The position numbers and the translations under genes were made by a program. Below the pieces are notes generated by a model. That model saw only the letters and a program-made list of their open reading frames with translations, was not told the DNA's origin and made no database searches. DNA of 64,000 nucleotides from Mycobacterium sp. NS-7484 (GTDB lineage Bacteria; Actinomycetota; Actinomycetes; Mycobacteriales; Mycobacteriaceae): assembly GCF_001953975.1 (NCBI RefSeq), contig NZ_MBEJ01000091.1, forward strand, positions 35,742 through 99,741, in the 5' to 3' direction. Position 1 is the first letter of the stretch. Every line of letters begins with the position of its first letter. Below are positions 18,448 to 27,255 of this stretch, one piece after another.

Positions 18448-18498
18448 TTTCCACGCCTGGGCGGTGGATCGGCGCCGGCCGCGACCCTGGTGTGGAAA
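18448..18498. repeat. single copy of the dispersed ~80-bp palindromic repeat
   Basis: The left arm TTTCCACGCCTGGG and right arm CGACCCTGGTGTGGAAA form an imperfect palindrome with a GC-rich loop, followed by CCGCGCAAAAGCTTGGGC. Arms and trailer match the repeat unit of the arrays at 59591-59929 and 60846-61093. It lies 19 bp past the stop of the minus-strand LLM gene, so it may act as a terminator or REP-like element. Confidence 0.6.
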
Positions 18499-18516
18499 AC
18501 CGCGCAAAAGCTTGGG

Positions 18517-19383
18517 CTAGACCTTGGCGATGACGTTCTCGGCGAACTTCTCCAGGTGCCGGATCTTGCGGTCCAGCGGCTCGGTGTCGTCGCCCTTGAT
18601 GTAGGGCAGGCGGAAGCCGACGATCACGTCGGTGACGCCCTTGTCCTCCAACCGTTTGATACCGTCGAGGGTGAACGCGTCACCGGAGATCACGTGGATC
18701 TCGAAATCTCCGGTCTGCCCCTCTTCCTCACGGATCTGGTTCAACCGCGTCAACAGCTGGTCGAGTTCCTCGGGGCTGCCGCCACCATGCATCCAGCCGT
18801 CGTTGCGGGCGGCGCGACGTAATGCCGCTTCGGCATGCCCACCGACCAGGATCGACACCGGCTTCGACGGCGCCGGGGTCATCTTCGTCTTGGGGATGTC
18901 GTAGAACTCGCCGTGGTACTCGAAGTATTCGCCGGTGGTCAGGCCGCGGATGATGTCGATGCACTCGTCCATCCGCTTGCCGCGGCGGGCGAACGGCACG
19001 CCGAGCAGTTCGTAGTCCTCGGGCCACGGGCTGGTGCCCACGCCGAGGCCCAGCCGGTTGTCGAACAACGCGTTGAGCGAGCCGACCTGCTTGGCCACCA
19101 GGGCCGGCGGGCGGATCGGCAGCTTGAGGACGAAGAAGTTGAACTTGAGCGTGGTGGTGACCGCGCACAGTGCCGACGCCATCACGAAGGCTTCCACAAA
19201 GGCCTTGCCGTCGAGGAACTCCCGGTTGCCGTCGGGGGTGTACGGGTACTTCGAGTCGGATTCGAAGGGGTAGGCGACGCTGTCGGCGATCGTCATGGCG
19301 TGATAGCCGGCGGCCTCAGCGGCCTGGGCCAACGGGATGTAGTAGGTGGGATCGGTCATGGCTTCGGCGTAGGTGAACCGCAT
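18517..19383 (-). CDS. LLM-class F420-dependent oxidoreductase, KstR-site gene
   Basis: The product is 288 residues from ATG 19383 (MRFTYAEAMTDPTYYIPLAQ). It is a TIM-barrel luciferase-like oxidoreductase with the NRLGLGVGTSPWPEDYELLG and PVSILVGGHAEAALRRAA segments of F420 enzymes. The gene position fits the Rv0940c homologue. The ATG is preferred over GTG 19392 because a perfect KstR-type palindrome begins 12 bp upstream of it, the same spacing as at the LLM gene near 53602. A role in sterol or related ring oxidation is inferred only from that operator. Confidence 0.87.
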   Translation of the reverse strand: MRFTYAEAMTDPTYYIPLAQAAEAAGYHAMTIADSVAYPFESDSKYPYTPDGNREFLDGKAFVEAFVMASALCAVTTTLKFNFFVLKLPIRPPALVAKQVGSLNALFDNRLGLGVGTSPWPEDYELLGVPFARRGKRMDECIDIIRGLTTGEYFEYHGEFYDIPKTKMTPAPSKPVSILVGGHAEAALRRAARNDGWMHGGGSPEELDQLLTRLNQIREEEGQTGDFEIHVISGDAFTLDGIKRLEDKGVTDVIVGFRLPYIKGDDTEPLDRKIRHLEKFAENVIAKV

Positions 19384-19394
19384 GCCGTACACAC

Positions 19395-19408
19395 TAGAAC
19401 GTGTTCTA
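19395..19408. promoter_or_regulatory. KstR-like operator, perfect palindrome
   Basis: TAGAACGTGTTCTA fits TnnAACnnGTTnnA at every fixed base and is fully palindromic (CTAGAACGTGTTCTAG including the flanks). It begins 12 bp upstream of the LLM oxidoreductase ATG and covers the probable promoter. The divergent MFS gene starts 38 bp to the right and may be controlled too. Confidence 0.78.
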
Positions 19409-19445
19409 GTTCTGTGGGGGCGGATCGGGCAGGCATGATGACCGG

Positions 19446-20630
19446 GTGCCTGCGTGGCTGACCCGCAACGTCCGGGTGCTCTCGGCGGTGTCCTTCCTGC
19501 AGGACACCGCGAGCGAACTGCTCTACCCGCTGCTGCCCATCTATCTGACCGCCGTGCTCGGCGCCCCGCCGGCGGTGGTCGGTGCGGTGGAGGGCGCGGC
19601 CGAGGGCGCGGCGGCGATGACGAAGCTGGCCGCCGGCCCGCTCGGGGACCGATACGCCAAGCGGCCGTTGATCGCCACCGGCTACGGCATGGCGGCTCTG
19701 GGCAAGGTCATGGTGGCCGCGGCGAGCACGTGGTCCGGGGTACTGGCCGGCCGGGTGGTCGACCGCCTGGGCAAAGGGATCCGCGGGGCGCCGCGAGACG
19801 CGTTGCTGGTCGCCGATATCGACGACGCGGCCCGGGGCCGGGTATTCGGATTCCACCGGGCCATGGACACTTTCGGTGCGGTGGTCGGGCCGCTGCTGGG
19901 GTTGGCCGGCTACGAGCTGCTTGACCATCAGATCGCGCCGCTGCTGTGGGTGGCTGTGGTGCCGGCGGTGCTGAGTGTGGGGTTGGTGTTCCTGGCCTCA
20001 AAAGGGGACGGGGCGAGGGGCCGGCGCGTCGAGTCGGTCCGTCAGCCGGTGTTCGCTCGTGTGCGTGAGCTGCCCGGCCGCTACTGGCGGGTGACGGCGG
20101 TGCTGGTGGCGTTCGGGCTGGTGAATTTCCCCGACGCGCTGTTGTTGTTGCGGCTCAACGAGATCGGCTTCTCGGTCGTCGAGGTCATCCTGGCCTACGT
20201 CACCTACAACGCGGTGTACGCGATCTCCAGCTTCCCGGCCGGGCTGCTGGCCGACCGGATCGGGCGACTACCGGTGTTCGGGATCGGCCTGGTGTTCTTC
20301 GCGATCGGTTACGCCGGGTTGGGGCTGACCACCGACCCGCTGGTGGCCTGGCTGCTGATCGGGTTCTACGGCCTGTTCACCGGTTGCACCGACGGGGTCG
20401 GCAAGGCTTGGGTGTCGTCGCTGGTCGGTGCCGATCTGCAGGGCAGTGCACAAGGAGTTTTCCAGGGGCTCAGCGGTTTTGCCGTGCTGGGCGCCGGGGT
20501 GTGGGCCGGGCTGGCCTGGACTGCCGTTCCAGGTCAGCCCGGCCAGTTGCCGCTGTTGATCTCTGGGATCGGCGGCGCGGTGTTCGCGGCCGGGTTGCTC
20601 GGCCGCGCGATGTTCACCCGGCGGCGGTGA
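19446..20630 (+). CDS. MFS transporter
   Basis: A 394-residue, 12-helix major facilitator with an unusual early SFLQDTASELLYPLLPIYL helix 1, the GPLGDRYAKRPLI loop 2-3 and a GRVVDRLGKGIRGAPRDAL segment. Proteins with this GKGIRGAPRDAL signature are a distinct MFS branch of unassigned substrate. The start is GTG. The upstream region is shared with the divergent KstR-type LLM gene. The 3' end overlaps the AurF-like gene by 17 bp. Confidence 0.85.
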   Translation: MPAWLTRNVRVLSAVSFLQDTASELLYPLLPIYLTAVLGAPPAVVGAVEGAAEGAAAMTKLAAGPLGDRYAKRPLIATGYGMAALGKVMVAAASTWSGVLAGRVVDRLGKGIRGAPRDALLVADIDDAARGRVFGFHRAMDTFGAVVGPLLGLAGYELLDHQIAPLLWVAVVPAVLSVGLVFLASKGDGARGRRVESVRQPVFARVRELPGRYWRVTAVLVAFGLVNFPDALLLLRLNEIGFSVVEVILAYVTYNAVYAISSFPAGLLADRIGRLPVFGIGLVFFAIGYAGLGLTTDPLVAWLLIGFYGLFTGCTDGVGKAWVSSLVGADLQGSAQGVFQGLSGFAVLGAGVWAGLAWTAVPGQPGQLPLLISGIGGAVFAAGLLGRAMFTRRR

Positions 20631-21882
20631 CGTTCACGGAATCGAGCTCGAAGGGCGGTTCGCCGACGCCGACGATCGAATGCGTGCCCTGCGAGGTGCG
20701 TTCGGTGATGCGGGCGTCGACCGTGCGGGTGCCGATGCTGATCCGGACGGCTCCCGGGGCCAGCGTGTCCGGTGCATCGAGGATCGTTCCGCGCCAATGG
20801 AATCGGCCGTCGATCGGAACGAGATGACCGGCCAACCGCACGTGGACCCGGCGGTCACCGCCTCCGGCGTCGAGAATGGCGAACCCGTCGTACACCTCTT
20901 CGGTCACGCCGTCGTCGGCATCCGCGGGACCGGCCGGCAGAGCGGTGTGGCCGTCTGGGGTGCGAGGCGGCAGGAAGCCGGCCCGCCGCCACATCCGGCG
21001 ACCGATGCGACCCATCAGGCCGACCTCTTCGAGGAAGGCCGCCAGCGGGGCGAAGCCGGAGATCTGCACGTCACGGCGGTGGGCGCTGGCCCGGGCCATG
21101 CGACGGGCCGCACGTGCGTCGAGACCGACCCGGGCGTACTGCACCTTGTTGGTGAACAGGTAGCGGAAGAACGGCCCGCCTGCGCCGTTGAGGTTGGCCA
21201 CCCAGGCCCGCTTGTACCAGGGCATCGACGGCGTGCGCTTACGCAGCCCGTCGCGCGCGAATTGGATGTGCCGAGCTTCCTCGGTGACGTGAATACGCAT
21301 GAGCCGCTGCACCATCGGCTGCAGCTCGGGGTCGTCCATCATCTGACGCTGCAGCGAGTCGAAGATCTCCTCACCGACGAGCGCGGCCACCCACAGCACC
21401 GAGCCGCGGAAGACGAACGGCAGCGAGTTGATGATGATGCGCTGGTAGAGCCGCGGGCGCACCGGCTTGGCGCCGATCTTGTCGATGGCCTTGCCGAACA
21501 TCACCATGTGCCGGGTCTCGTCGCCGAGTTCGGTGAGCTCGTAGTGGGTGGAATGCGAGGTCGGATCCTGATGCATCATCTTGCGCAGCAGTGACTGGTT
21601 GAGGATGTTCTCGAACCAGATGCCCGCCGACAGCGTGTTGGCCAGCTCCTGTCGGGACAGCTCGATCTGCTCTTCACGGGACATCTTGTCCCACAACGGG
21701 GTTCCGTACAGTGACACGATCCGCGGCGGCAGGAAGAACTTGTCCGGGTCCAGCGGTGCATCCCAGTCGATGTCGACGACCGGCGCGTACGACTTGCGCA
21801 CAGACCCCTTGAGCAGGCGCTCGGAAAACGCGTCCCGCGTCGCGGTGGTGGCCGAACCGGTGGATCTGACGGAAGCTGTCAC
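20614..21882 (-). CDS. AurF-like diiron oxygenase
   Basis: A 422-residue protein related to the AurF/CmlI diiron N-oxygenases. Iron-ligand motifs are visible in ELGDETRHMVMFGKA and HVTEEARHIQFARDGL, with an earlier Glu in the ANTLSAGIWFENIL helix. The C-terminal ~100 residues form a separate Gly-rich beta domain. Mycobacterial homologues are uncharacterised oxygenases. GTG 21882 is chosen after GAAGGGA; the frame runs open upstream into the cobF spacer. It is divergent from cobF by 123 bp. Confidence 0.85.
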   Translation of the reverse strand: MTASVRSTGSATTATRDAFSERLLKGSVRKSYAPVVDIDWDAPLDPDKFFLPPRIVSLYGTPLWDKMSREEQIELSRQELANTLSAGIWFENILNQSLLRKMMHQDPTSHSTHYELTELGDETRHMVMFGKAIDKIGAKPVRPRLYQRIIINSLPFVFRGSVLWVAALVGEEIFDSLQRQMMDDPELQPMVQRLMRIHVTEEARHIQFARDGLRKRTPSMPWYKRAWVANLNGAGGPFFRYLFTNKVQYARVGLDARAARRMARASAHRRDVQISGFAPLAAFLEEVGLMGRIGRRMWRRAGFLPPRTPDGHTALPAGPADADDGVTEEVYDGFAILDAGGGDRRVHVRLAGHLVPIDGRFHWRGTILDAPDTLAPGAVRISIGTRTVDARITERTSQGTHSIVGVGEPPFELDSVNVTAAG

Positions 21883-22005
21883 CGTTGACGTCCCTTCATC
21901 ATGTGCCCCCTTGGCTCGACGGTAGGTACCGACAACGCGAGATGTCAATACCCCGGGTACCGGATACTTCGAGTACCCGGTTTCGTTTCGGTTAACCTTC
22001 CAGGC

Positions 22006-22767
22006 GTGCGTCGTATCCACGTCATCGGAATCGGGGCCGGTGATCCGGACTTCGTGACGGCCCAGGCCATTTCCGCGCTCAACGACACCCAGGTGTTCTT
22101 CGCGATGGACAAGGGCCCGCGCCGCGGCTCGACTGATGAGCTGGTCGCGGTACGCAAGCAGATCTGCGACCGGTTCATCACCGATCCCGACGGCTACCGG
22201 TTCGTCGAACTGGTCGACCCGCCGCGCGCCGCGGCCGACGACGTTGCCGGCTATCGCCAGGTGGTGGCCGACTGGCATGCCGAGCGCGCCCGGATCTGGG
22301 CGGCAGCCATCGAAACCGAACTCGGGCCCGACGGCATCGGGGCCTTTCTGGCCTGGGGCGACCCGTCGCTGTACGACAGCACGCTGCGAATCCTGGACAC
22401 AGTGGCCGCGTACGTGGATTTCGAGTACGACGTCATCCCGGGCATCACCGCCATCCAGGTGCTGACCGCCCGGCATCGCATCCCGCTCAACGACGTCGGC
22501 GAACCCGTGCTGATCACGACCGGCCGTCAATTGCGCGAGCACGGATTGACCGGAAGCGCCGTGGTGATGCTCGACGCCGACTGCTCATTTCAGCAGTGCC
22601 CGCCACAGACCCGGATCTGGTGGGGCGCCTATCTGGGCACGCCGGATGAGTTGCTCTACGCGGGAACGGTCGGCGAGATCGGCGACGAGATCGTAGCTGC
22701 GCGTGCGGACGCCAGAACCCGCCATGGCTGGATCATGGACACGTACCTGCTGCGCTCGGCAGACTGA
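22006..22767 (+). CDS. cobF: precorrin-6A synthase (deacetylating) CobF
   Basis: A 253-residue SAM-dependent tetrapyrrole methylase of the aerobic cobalamin pathway. It methylates precorrin-5 at C-1 and releases the acetyl group. IHVIGIGAGDPDFVTAQA at the N-terminus, GAFLAWGDPSLYDST and the VIPGITAIQVLTA segment are diagnostic. GTG 22006 gives the usual length. From memory, cobF was lost in the M. tuberculosis complex by a deletion at this locus, so an intact gene here points to a non-tuberculous species. No cobalamin riboswitch was seen upstream. Confidence 0.93.
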   Translation: MRRIHVIGIGAGDPDFVTAQAISALNDTQVFFAMDKGPRRGSTDELVAVRKQICDRFITDPDGYRFVELVDPPRAAADDVAGYRQVVADWHAERARIWAAAIETELGPDGIGAFLAWGDPSLYDSTLRILDTVAAYVDFEYDVIPGITAIQVLTARHRIPLNDVGEPVLITTGRQLREHGLTGSAVVMLDADCSFQQCPPQTRIWWGAYLGTPDELLYAGTVGEIGDEIVAARADARTRHGWIMDTYLLRSAD

Positions 22768-22773
22768 GCGCCC

Positions 22774-23157
22774 ATGAGCTCATTTCTGCTGCGCGCCGCA
22801 TTGACCGGAGTAGCCCTCTGGGTGGTCACCCTCATCGTGCCGGGGATGAGCTTCGTCGGCGGCGACTCGACGATCTCCAGGGTCGGCATCATCTTCGTCG
22901 TCGCGGTGATCTTCGGACTGGTCAACGCGTTCATCAAGCCGATCGTGCAGATCCTGTCGATCCCGCTCTACATCCTCACCCTCGGCCTGTTCCACATCGT
23001 GATCAATGCGCTGATGTTGTGGATCACCTCGTGGATCACCGACAACACCACCGGCTGGGGCCTGCATATCGATCAGTTCTGGTGGACCGCCATCTGGGCG
23101 GCGATCGTGCTGTCGGTGGTGAGCTGGCTACTGTCGTTCGTCAAGGCCGTCGCGTAG
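22774..23157 (+). CDS. phage-holin-like / YvlD family membrane protein
   Basis: A 127-residue, four-helix membrane protein of the YvlD (phage holin family 4-like) group. The IIFVVAVIFGLVNAFIKPIV stretch and the following LSIPLYILTLGLFHIVINAL are the family signature. It starts 6 bp after cobF and may be cotranscribed. The last 30 bp overlap the convergent FUSC gene. The function in mycobacteria is unknown; there is no sign of a prophage around it. Confidence 0.85.
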   Translation: MSSFLLRAALTGVALWVVTLIVPGMSFVGGDSTISRVGIIFVVAVIFGLVNAFIKPIVQILSIPLYILTLGLFHIVINALMLWITSWITDNTTGWGLHIDQFWWTAIWAAIVLSVVSWLLSFVKAVA

Positions 23158-24876
23158 GACCGAAACCTGTTCTCGCAGCGCCTCGGCGGTGTCGGCGGCC
23201 GCGCGCATTCCGGTGTCGGTGCCGCCGTCATGCTCAGCGGCCCAACACGCGGCCAACGTACGGTACGCGAGCTGTTCGGTAGCCACCACCGTCGGCCACA
23301 TCCCTTCGGCCCCAAGGCGTTGCGTTGCCGATCCGCCGACACTCGCGTCGTAAGCGGGCAGTAACTCCATCACCCGCAGTTGCAGATCACGACGTTCGGC
23401 CCGGGCCGCCGGGGAGCTGACGTCTGCGGCCGCCAGGTGCGGCAGCGTCGCGGTGATCGCCTCCAACGTGCCGGTGATCGCCGTGGGCAGGCCGGTCGGA
23501 TGGCGCAGACGTTGGGTGGCCCAGTACACCGCCAACGCCACCGCACAGCCGATCAGCGTGTCGCTGCCGCGGGTGAGCAGCAGCTCGCCGAGGTTCGCGA
23601 CGCGCACGCCGCCGGAGGCGATCGTGAGCGCGGCGGGCGTGATGAACACGACGGCCAGGGTGTAGTTGCGCACCACGTACATCTCGATGACGAACTGCAG
23701 GGCACCGATCACGAGCACGAGCCATAAACCCTGCGGGTGCAGGGCCAGAATCGCCCCGGCCACGCCGAGCCCCAGCCAGGTGCCCAGTGTCCGCTCGACG
23801 CTGCGGGTCAGCGTGCGCTGCCAGTCGAAGCCCTGGTGCAGCATGAGGACAGCGGCCGCCATGGCCCAGTACGCATGCGTCATCGTCAGGGCCTGCGACA
23901 TCAGCACCGCGATGACGCCCGAGATCAGCACCGCCACGCCGACCCGCGCGGCCAACTGCAGGGACACCGAACCCGGCGTCACCGCCCGGCGCAGCAAGCG
24001 CAGCACGCTCGGCCGGCCCAGCGGAACCCCTTCGGCGCCATGCTCATCGGTGACCGCGTCGGCGGGCACCGTGGCCAGGTGCCGGGCCAGGGCGGCGCCA
24101 TCGGGCGGAGCGGGCACACCCATGTCAGCGGCCCTCATCGCCTCGGCGAACAACACGTGCAGGCGCCGGTTGACGACCCGCAACCGATACAGTGCCCGAT
24201 CGGGCTTGGGTTGCACCGGTTGGTAGTTGACCAACGTGACCCATGCGGCGTGCAGCAACAACGCCGCTTTATGCCGGGTATCGCCCGTGGGGTTTTCGAT
24301 GTAGGCCGCGACGGCGCCCGCGGCCGCGGCCACCGCGGCCTTCTCGGGACCGCGGGGCCGAACCAACGCGCCCGACATGTGGACCAACCAGGCGAACGCG
24401 CCGCCGGCCAACACCAGCGTGGCGTGATGGGCCGGGCTCAGGTGCAGTGTCGCCGGCGTACCGGTGCCGGCCGCGCAGGCCAGCACCAACATGTACGCCC
24501 CGGGCGGTCCGACGGACAGGGCATGGCAGACCAGGGTGGCCAACGCGGCGATGATCGTCACCGTCAGCACGCCCAGCCACGGCGCCGAGGACGCCCAATC
24601 GCCCAGCGCCACCGCGGCGGCAAAGCACACCGCGATCACGGCGAGATACGCGCCGCGATTCAGGTAAGGGCGACCACTGCCGTACAGCGAGGTGAATCCA
24701 CCGATGGTGGCGATCAGACCGGCGGTGGTGTCACCGGCCAGCCAACCCACCAGAACCGGTACTGCCATGCAGATTCCGGCGCGCAGGGCGAACGGCCAGC
24801 GACGCGGGACACTGTTGATCACGAAGATGCCGCGCAGGGGATGAGTGGTCGCTCGGGGAGCCGGGCGGTCAGACAT
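23128..24876 (-). CDS. FUSC-family inner-membrane protein
   Basis: A 582-residue protein with two sets of hydrophobic helices (residues ~35-165 and ~310-440), each followed by a cytoplasmic region, as in FUSC (aromatic acid exporter / fusaric acid resistance-like) proteins. A central MTHAYWAMAAAVLMLHQGFD and TLGTWLGLGVAGAILAL lie in the second set. ATG 24876 (MSDRPAPRATT) is preferred to upstream in-frame codons. It is divergent from the Fpg gene by 40 bp. The substrate is unknown. Confidence 0.85.
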   Translation of the reverse strand: MSDRPAPRATTHPLRGIFVINSVPRRWPFALRAGICMAVPVLVGWLAGDTTAGLIATIGGFTSLYGSGRPYLNRGAYLAVIAVCFAAAVALGDWASSAPWLGVLTVTIIAALATLVCHALSVGPPGAYMLVLACAAGTGTPATLHLSPAHHATLVLAGGAFAWLVHMSGALVRPRGPEKAAVAAAAGAVAAYIENPTGDTRHKAALLLHAAWVTLVNYQPVQPKPDRALYRLRVVNRRLHVLFAEAMRAADMGVPAPPDGAALARHLATVPADAVTDEHGAEGVPLGRPSVLRLLRRAVTPGSVSLQLAARVGVAVLISGVIAVLMSQALTMTHAYWAMAAAVLMLHQGFDWQRTLTRSVERTLGTWLGLGVAGAILALHPQGLWLVLVIGALQFVIEMYVVRNYTLAVVFITPAALTIASGGVRVANLGELLLTRGSDTLIGCAVALAVYWATQRLRHPTGLPTAITGTLEAITATLPHLAAADVSSPAARAERRDLQLRVMELLPAYDASVGGSATQRLGAEGMWPTVVATEQLAYRTLAACWAAEHDGGTDTGMRAAADTAEALREQVSVLRDGLDERQ

Positions 24877-24916
24877 GTTTACAGCATGCGCGGCGTTTCG
24901 CTGACACACTGGACCC

Positions 24917-25774
24917 ATGCCCGAACTGCCCGAAGTCGAGGCGCTAGCCGATCATCTACGCCGGCACGCCACCGGCCGCGAGGTCACCCGGATCGACGTG
25001 GCCGCGTTGTCGGTGCTCAAGACGTTCGATCCGCCGACGACGGCGCTGCACGGCCAGACCGTGACCGGGGCGAACCGCTGGGGTAAGTACCTCGGTCTCG
25101 AAGTCGGCCCCTGGCACCTGATCACGCATCTGTCGCGGGCGGGTTGGCTGCATTGGTCGGACAAGCTGTCGCCGACGCCGCTCAAGCCCTCCGGGAAGGG
25201 GCCGATCGCGCTGCGCGTACATCTGGACGAGGGGGTCGGCTTCGATCTGACCGAGGCCGGAACCCAGAAACGGCTGGCGGTGTGGGTGGTCGGCGATCCG
25301 CTCGATGTCCCGCAGATCGCCTCGCTGGGCCCGGATGCCCTGTCACTCGATGCCGCCGGACTGGAGAGCGTGCTCGCCGGGAATTCGGGCCGGATCAAGA
25401 CCGTGATCACCGATCAAAAGGTGATCGCCGGCATCGGCAACGCCTACAGCGACGAGATCCTGCACGTGGCCAAGCTGTCGCCCTTCGCCACCGCGGGCAA
25501 GCTCACCGATGCCCAACTCGGTGCGCTGCACGACGCGATGATCACGGTGCTCACCGATGCGGTGTCCCGGTCGGTCGGTCAGCAGGCCGCGACGTTGAAG
25601 GGGGAGAAGAGGTCCGGCCTGCGGGTGCACGCCAGGACCGGGCTGCCGTGCCCGGTGTGCGGAGACACCGTGCGGGAGGTGTCTTTTGCCGACAAGTCGT
25701 TCCAGTACTGCCCGACGTGTCAGACCGGCGGCAAAGTGCTGGCCGACCGGCGGATGTCCCGGTTACTCAAGTAG
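24917..25774 (+). CDS. Fpg/Nei-family DNA glycosylase, full length
   Basis: A 285-residue base-excision repair glycosylase/AP lyase. The mature N-terminus PELPEVEAL provides the catalytic Pro and Glu, a mid-protein QKVIAGIGNAYSDEIL is the H2TH region, and the C-terminus has a four-Cys zinc finger (CPVCGDTV ... YCPTCQTGG). All catalytic parts are present. From memory, the M. tuberculosis homologue at this locus (Rv0944) lacks the N-terminal half, so this is the intact ancestral form. Confidence 0.93.
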   Translation: MPELPEVEALADHLRRHATGREVTRIDVAALSVLKTFDPPTTALHGQTVTGANRWGKYLGLEVGPWHLITHLSRAGWLHWSDKLSPTPLKPSGKGPIALRVHLDEGVGFDLTEAGTQKRLAVWVVGDPLDVPQIASLGPDALSLDAAGLESVLAGNSGRIKTVITDQKVIAGIGNAYSDEILHVAKLSPFATAGKLTDAQLGALHDAMITVLTDAVSRSVGQQAATLKGEKRSGLRVHARTGLPCPVCGDTVREVSFADKSFQYCPTCQTGGKVLADRRMSRLLK

Positions 25775-25819
25775 CGGTCCGCATTTTTGACAGTTGTCTA
25801 ACTCGGTTATCCTGCAGCG

Positions 25820-26569
25820 ATGACCCGTCAGAAGATCCTCATCACCGGCGCCAGCTCTGGACTGGGCGCGGGCATGGCCCGCCAGTTCGCGGCCAAGGGC
25901 CGTGACCTGGCGCTGTGTGCTCGCCGCACCGACCGGCTCGATGAGCTCAAGGCCGAGCTGGCCGATCGGCATCCGTATATCAAGATCGCGGTCGCGGCGT
26001 TGGACGTCAACGACCACGAGGCGGTGCCGCGGGTGTTCGGTGAGTTGTCCGAGGAACTGGGCGGCATCGACCGCGTGATCGTCAACGCGGGGATCGGCAA
26101 GGGCTGGCCGCTGGGCGAGGGTAAACCGTGGGCCAACAAGGCCACCATCGAAACCAATCTGATCGCCGGACTGGTGCAGATCGAAACCGCGCTGGAGATG
26201 TTCAAAAAGTCCGGCAGCGGTCATCTGGTGCTGATCTCGTCGGTGCTGGGCAACACGGGTGTGCCCGGCGGGAAGGCCGCCTACTGCGCGAGCAAGGCCG
26301 GTATGACCTCGCTGGGCGAGTCGCTGCGCGCCGAGTACGACAAAGGGCCGATCCGGGTGACCGTCGTCGAACCGGGCTACATCGAGTCGGAGATGACGGC
26401 CAAATCGGCGACCACCATGTTGATGGTCGACAACGAGACCGGGGTGCGGGCCATGGTCGAGGCCATCGAGAAGGAAAAGGGCCGCGCCGTGGTCCCGCGT
26501 TGGCCGTGGGCGCCGTTGACCCAGGTGATGCGCTTGCTGCCACCGAAGTACACCAAGCGCTTCGCCTGA
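25820..26569 (+). CDS. short-chain dehydrogenase/reductase
   Basis: A 249-residue classical SDR (position of Rv0945). It has TGASSGLGAGMARQFA for NAD(P) binding (residues 9-24), an NAGIGKGW variant of NAG, the Ser in VLISSVLGN and the catalytic YCASKAG. The ATG follows a 45-bp spacer after the glycosylase gene, so cotranscription is possible. The substrate is unknown. Confidence 0.92.
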   Translation: MTRQKILITGASSGLGAGMARQFAAKGRDLALCARRTDRLDELKAELADRHPYIKIAVAALDVNDHEAVPRVFGELSEELGGIDRVIVNAGIGKGWPLGEGKPWANKATIETNLIAGLVQIETALEMFKKSGSGHLVLISSVLGNTGVPGGKAAYCASKAGMTSLGESLRAEYDKGPIRVTVVEPGYIESEMTAKSATTMLMVDNETGVRAMVEAIEKEKGRAVVPRWPWAPLTQVMRLLPPKYTKRFA

Positions 26570-26584
26570 GCCGTCCGCGTTAGG

Positions 26585-27106
26585 TCAGGGAGCCGGAACC
26601 TGCACGCAGCCCACGCCGGGAAGGCAACCGCCGCCACCGCCGGGGCCGCCGCTACCGGTGGGTCCGCCGGGGATCGAGCCGCCGCCGCCACCGGGGCCGC
26701 CGCTACCGGTGGGTCCGCCGGGAATGGAGCCGCCGCCGCCACCGGGGCCGCCGCCGCCGGTGGGTCCGCCGGGAATGGAGCCGCCGCCACCCTCGGGACC
26801 ACCGCCGCCGGTGGGTCCGCCGGGAATGGACCCGCCGCCACCTTCGGCACCGCCACCGCCGGTGGGTCCGCCGGGGACTGCGCCTTCACCACCGGTGGCC
26901 GGAGCCGGCGACGTCTCCATCGTGGTGGTGACGGTTGTGGTGGTCAGTGACGATGTCGTCGGGGCGGTGTCTTCACTCGAACCGCACCCCACAAGCAGCG
27001 GTGCCGCGGTGAGCGCCACGCCCATCCCGACTGTCATCGACCACTTTCGGAGGGATGGCCAGGTACCGCTCGTGCAGGTCGTCAAGGTGAGCCGGTTTGT
27101 TGACAT
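26585..27106 (-). CDS. putative lipoprotein with Gly-rich 17-residue repeats
   Basis: The product is 173 residues. After a long basic N-terminus comes a hydrophobic segment ending in the lipobox LLVGC (about residue 42), then a Thr/Ser-rich linker and five 17-residue repeats with core (I/V)PGGPTGGGG, and finally GCLPGVGCVQVPAP. It is predicted to be anchored to the outer face of the membrane. The N-terminus is longer than usual, so a downstream start is possible. The final C-x-P-G-x-x-C motif recurs in the divergent neighbour at 27256. The function is unknown. Confidence 0.65.
   Translation of the reverse strand: MSTNRLTLTTCTSGTWPSLRKWSMTVGMGVALTAAPLLVGCGSSEDTAPTTSSLTTTTVTTTMETSPAPATGGEGAVPGGPTGGGGAEGGGGSIPGGPTGGGGPEGGGGSIPGGPTGGGGPGGGGGSIPGGPTGSGGPGGGGGSIPGGPTGSGGPGGGGGCLPGVGCVQVPAP
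26641..26895. repeat. five tandem 51-bp repeats inside the lipoprotein gene
   Basis: Period 51 bp, with units beginning near 26641, 26692, 26743, 26794 and 26845. Each encodes one 17-residue Pro/Gly repeat. Copies differ at a few codons (for example Gly to Ser or Glu), with divergence increasing toward the N-terminal end. Such in-frame arrays change copy number easily. Confidence 0.85.
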
Positions 27107-27255
27107 CGTGGAAACTCCAGTTCGGTCGGGCCACATTTACAGATAGCGGCCCCAGGGTTCCCGCTGAAGATCATGTTGAATCATCCCGAATGATCCAAGC
27201 CACTGTCGGTCGACGCGAGGTTTGAGCCCGAAACGAACGCGGGTAGCCCACTGGC

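Noticed and set aside
21883..22542. N-terminal extension of the AurF-like gene across cobF
   Set aside because: The frame is open through the antisense of cobF, but the conserved oxygenase begins at GTG 21882 with a ribosome site.
22774..23157. Prophage remnant suggested by the holin-like gene
   Set aside because: The protein is of the YvlD type found on normal chromosomes; no other phage gene is nearby.
26658..27146. 162-codon Pro-rich frame opposite the lipoprotein
   Set aside because: It is the antisense of the Gly-rich repeats; the lipobox and signal-like segment are on the minus strand.
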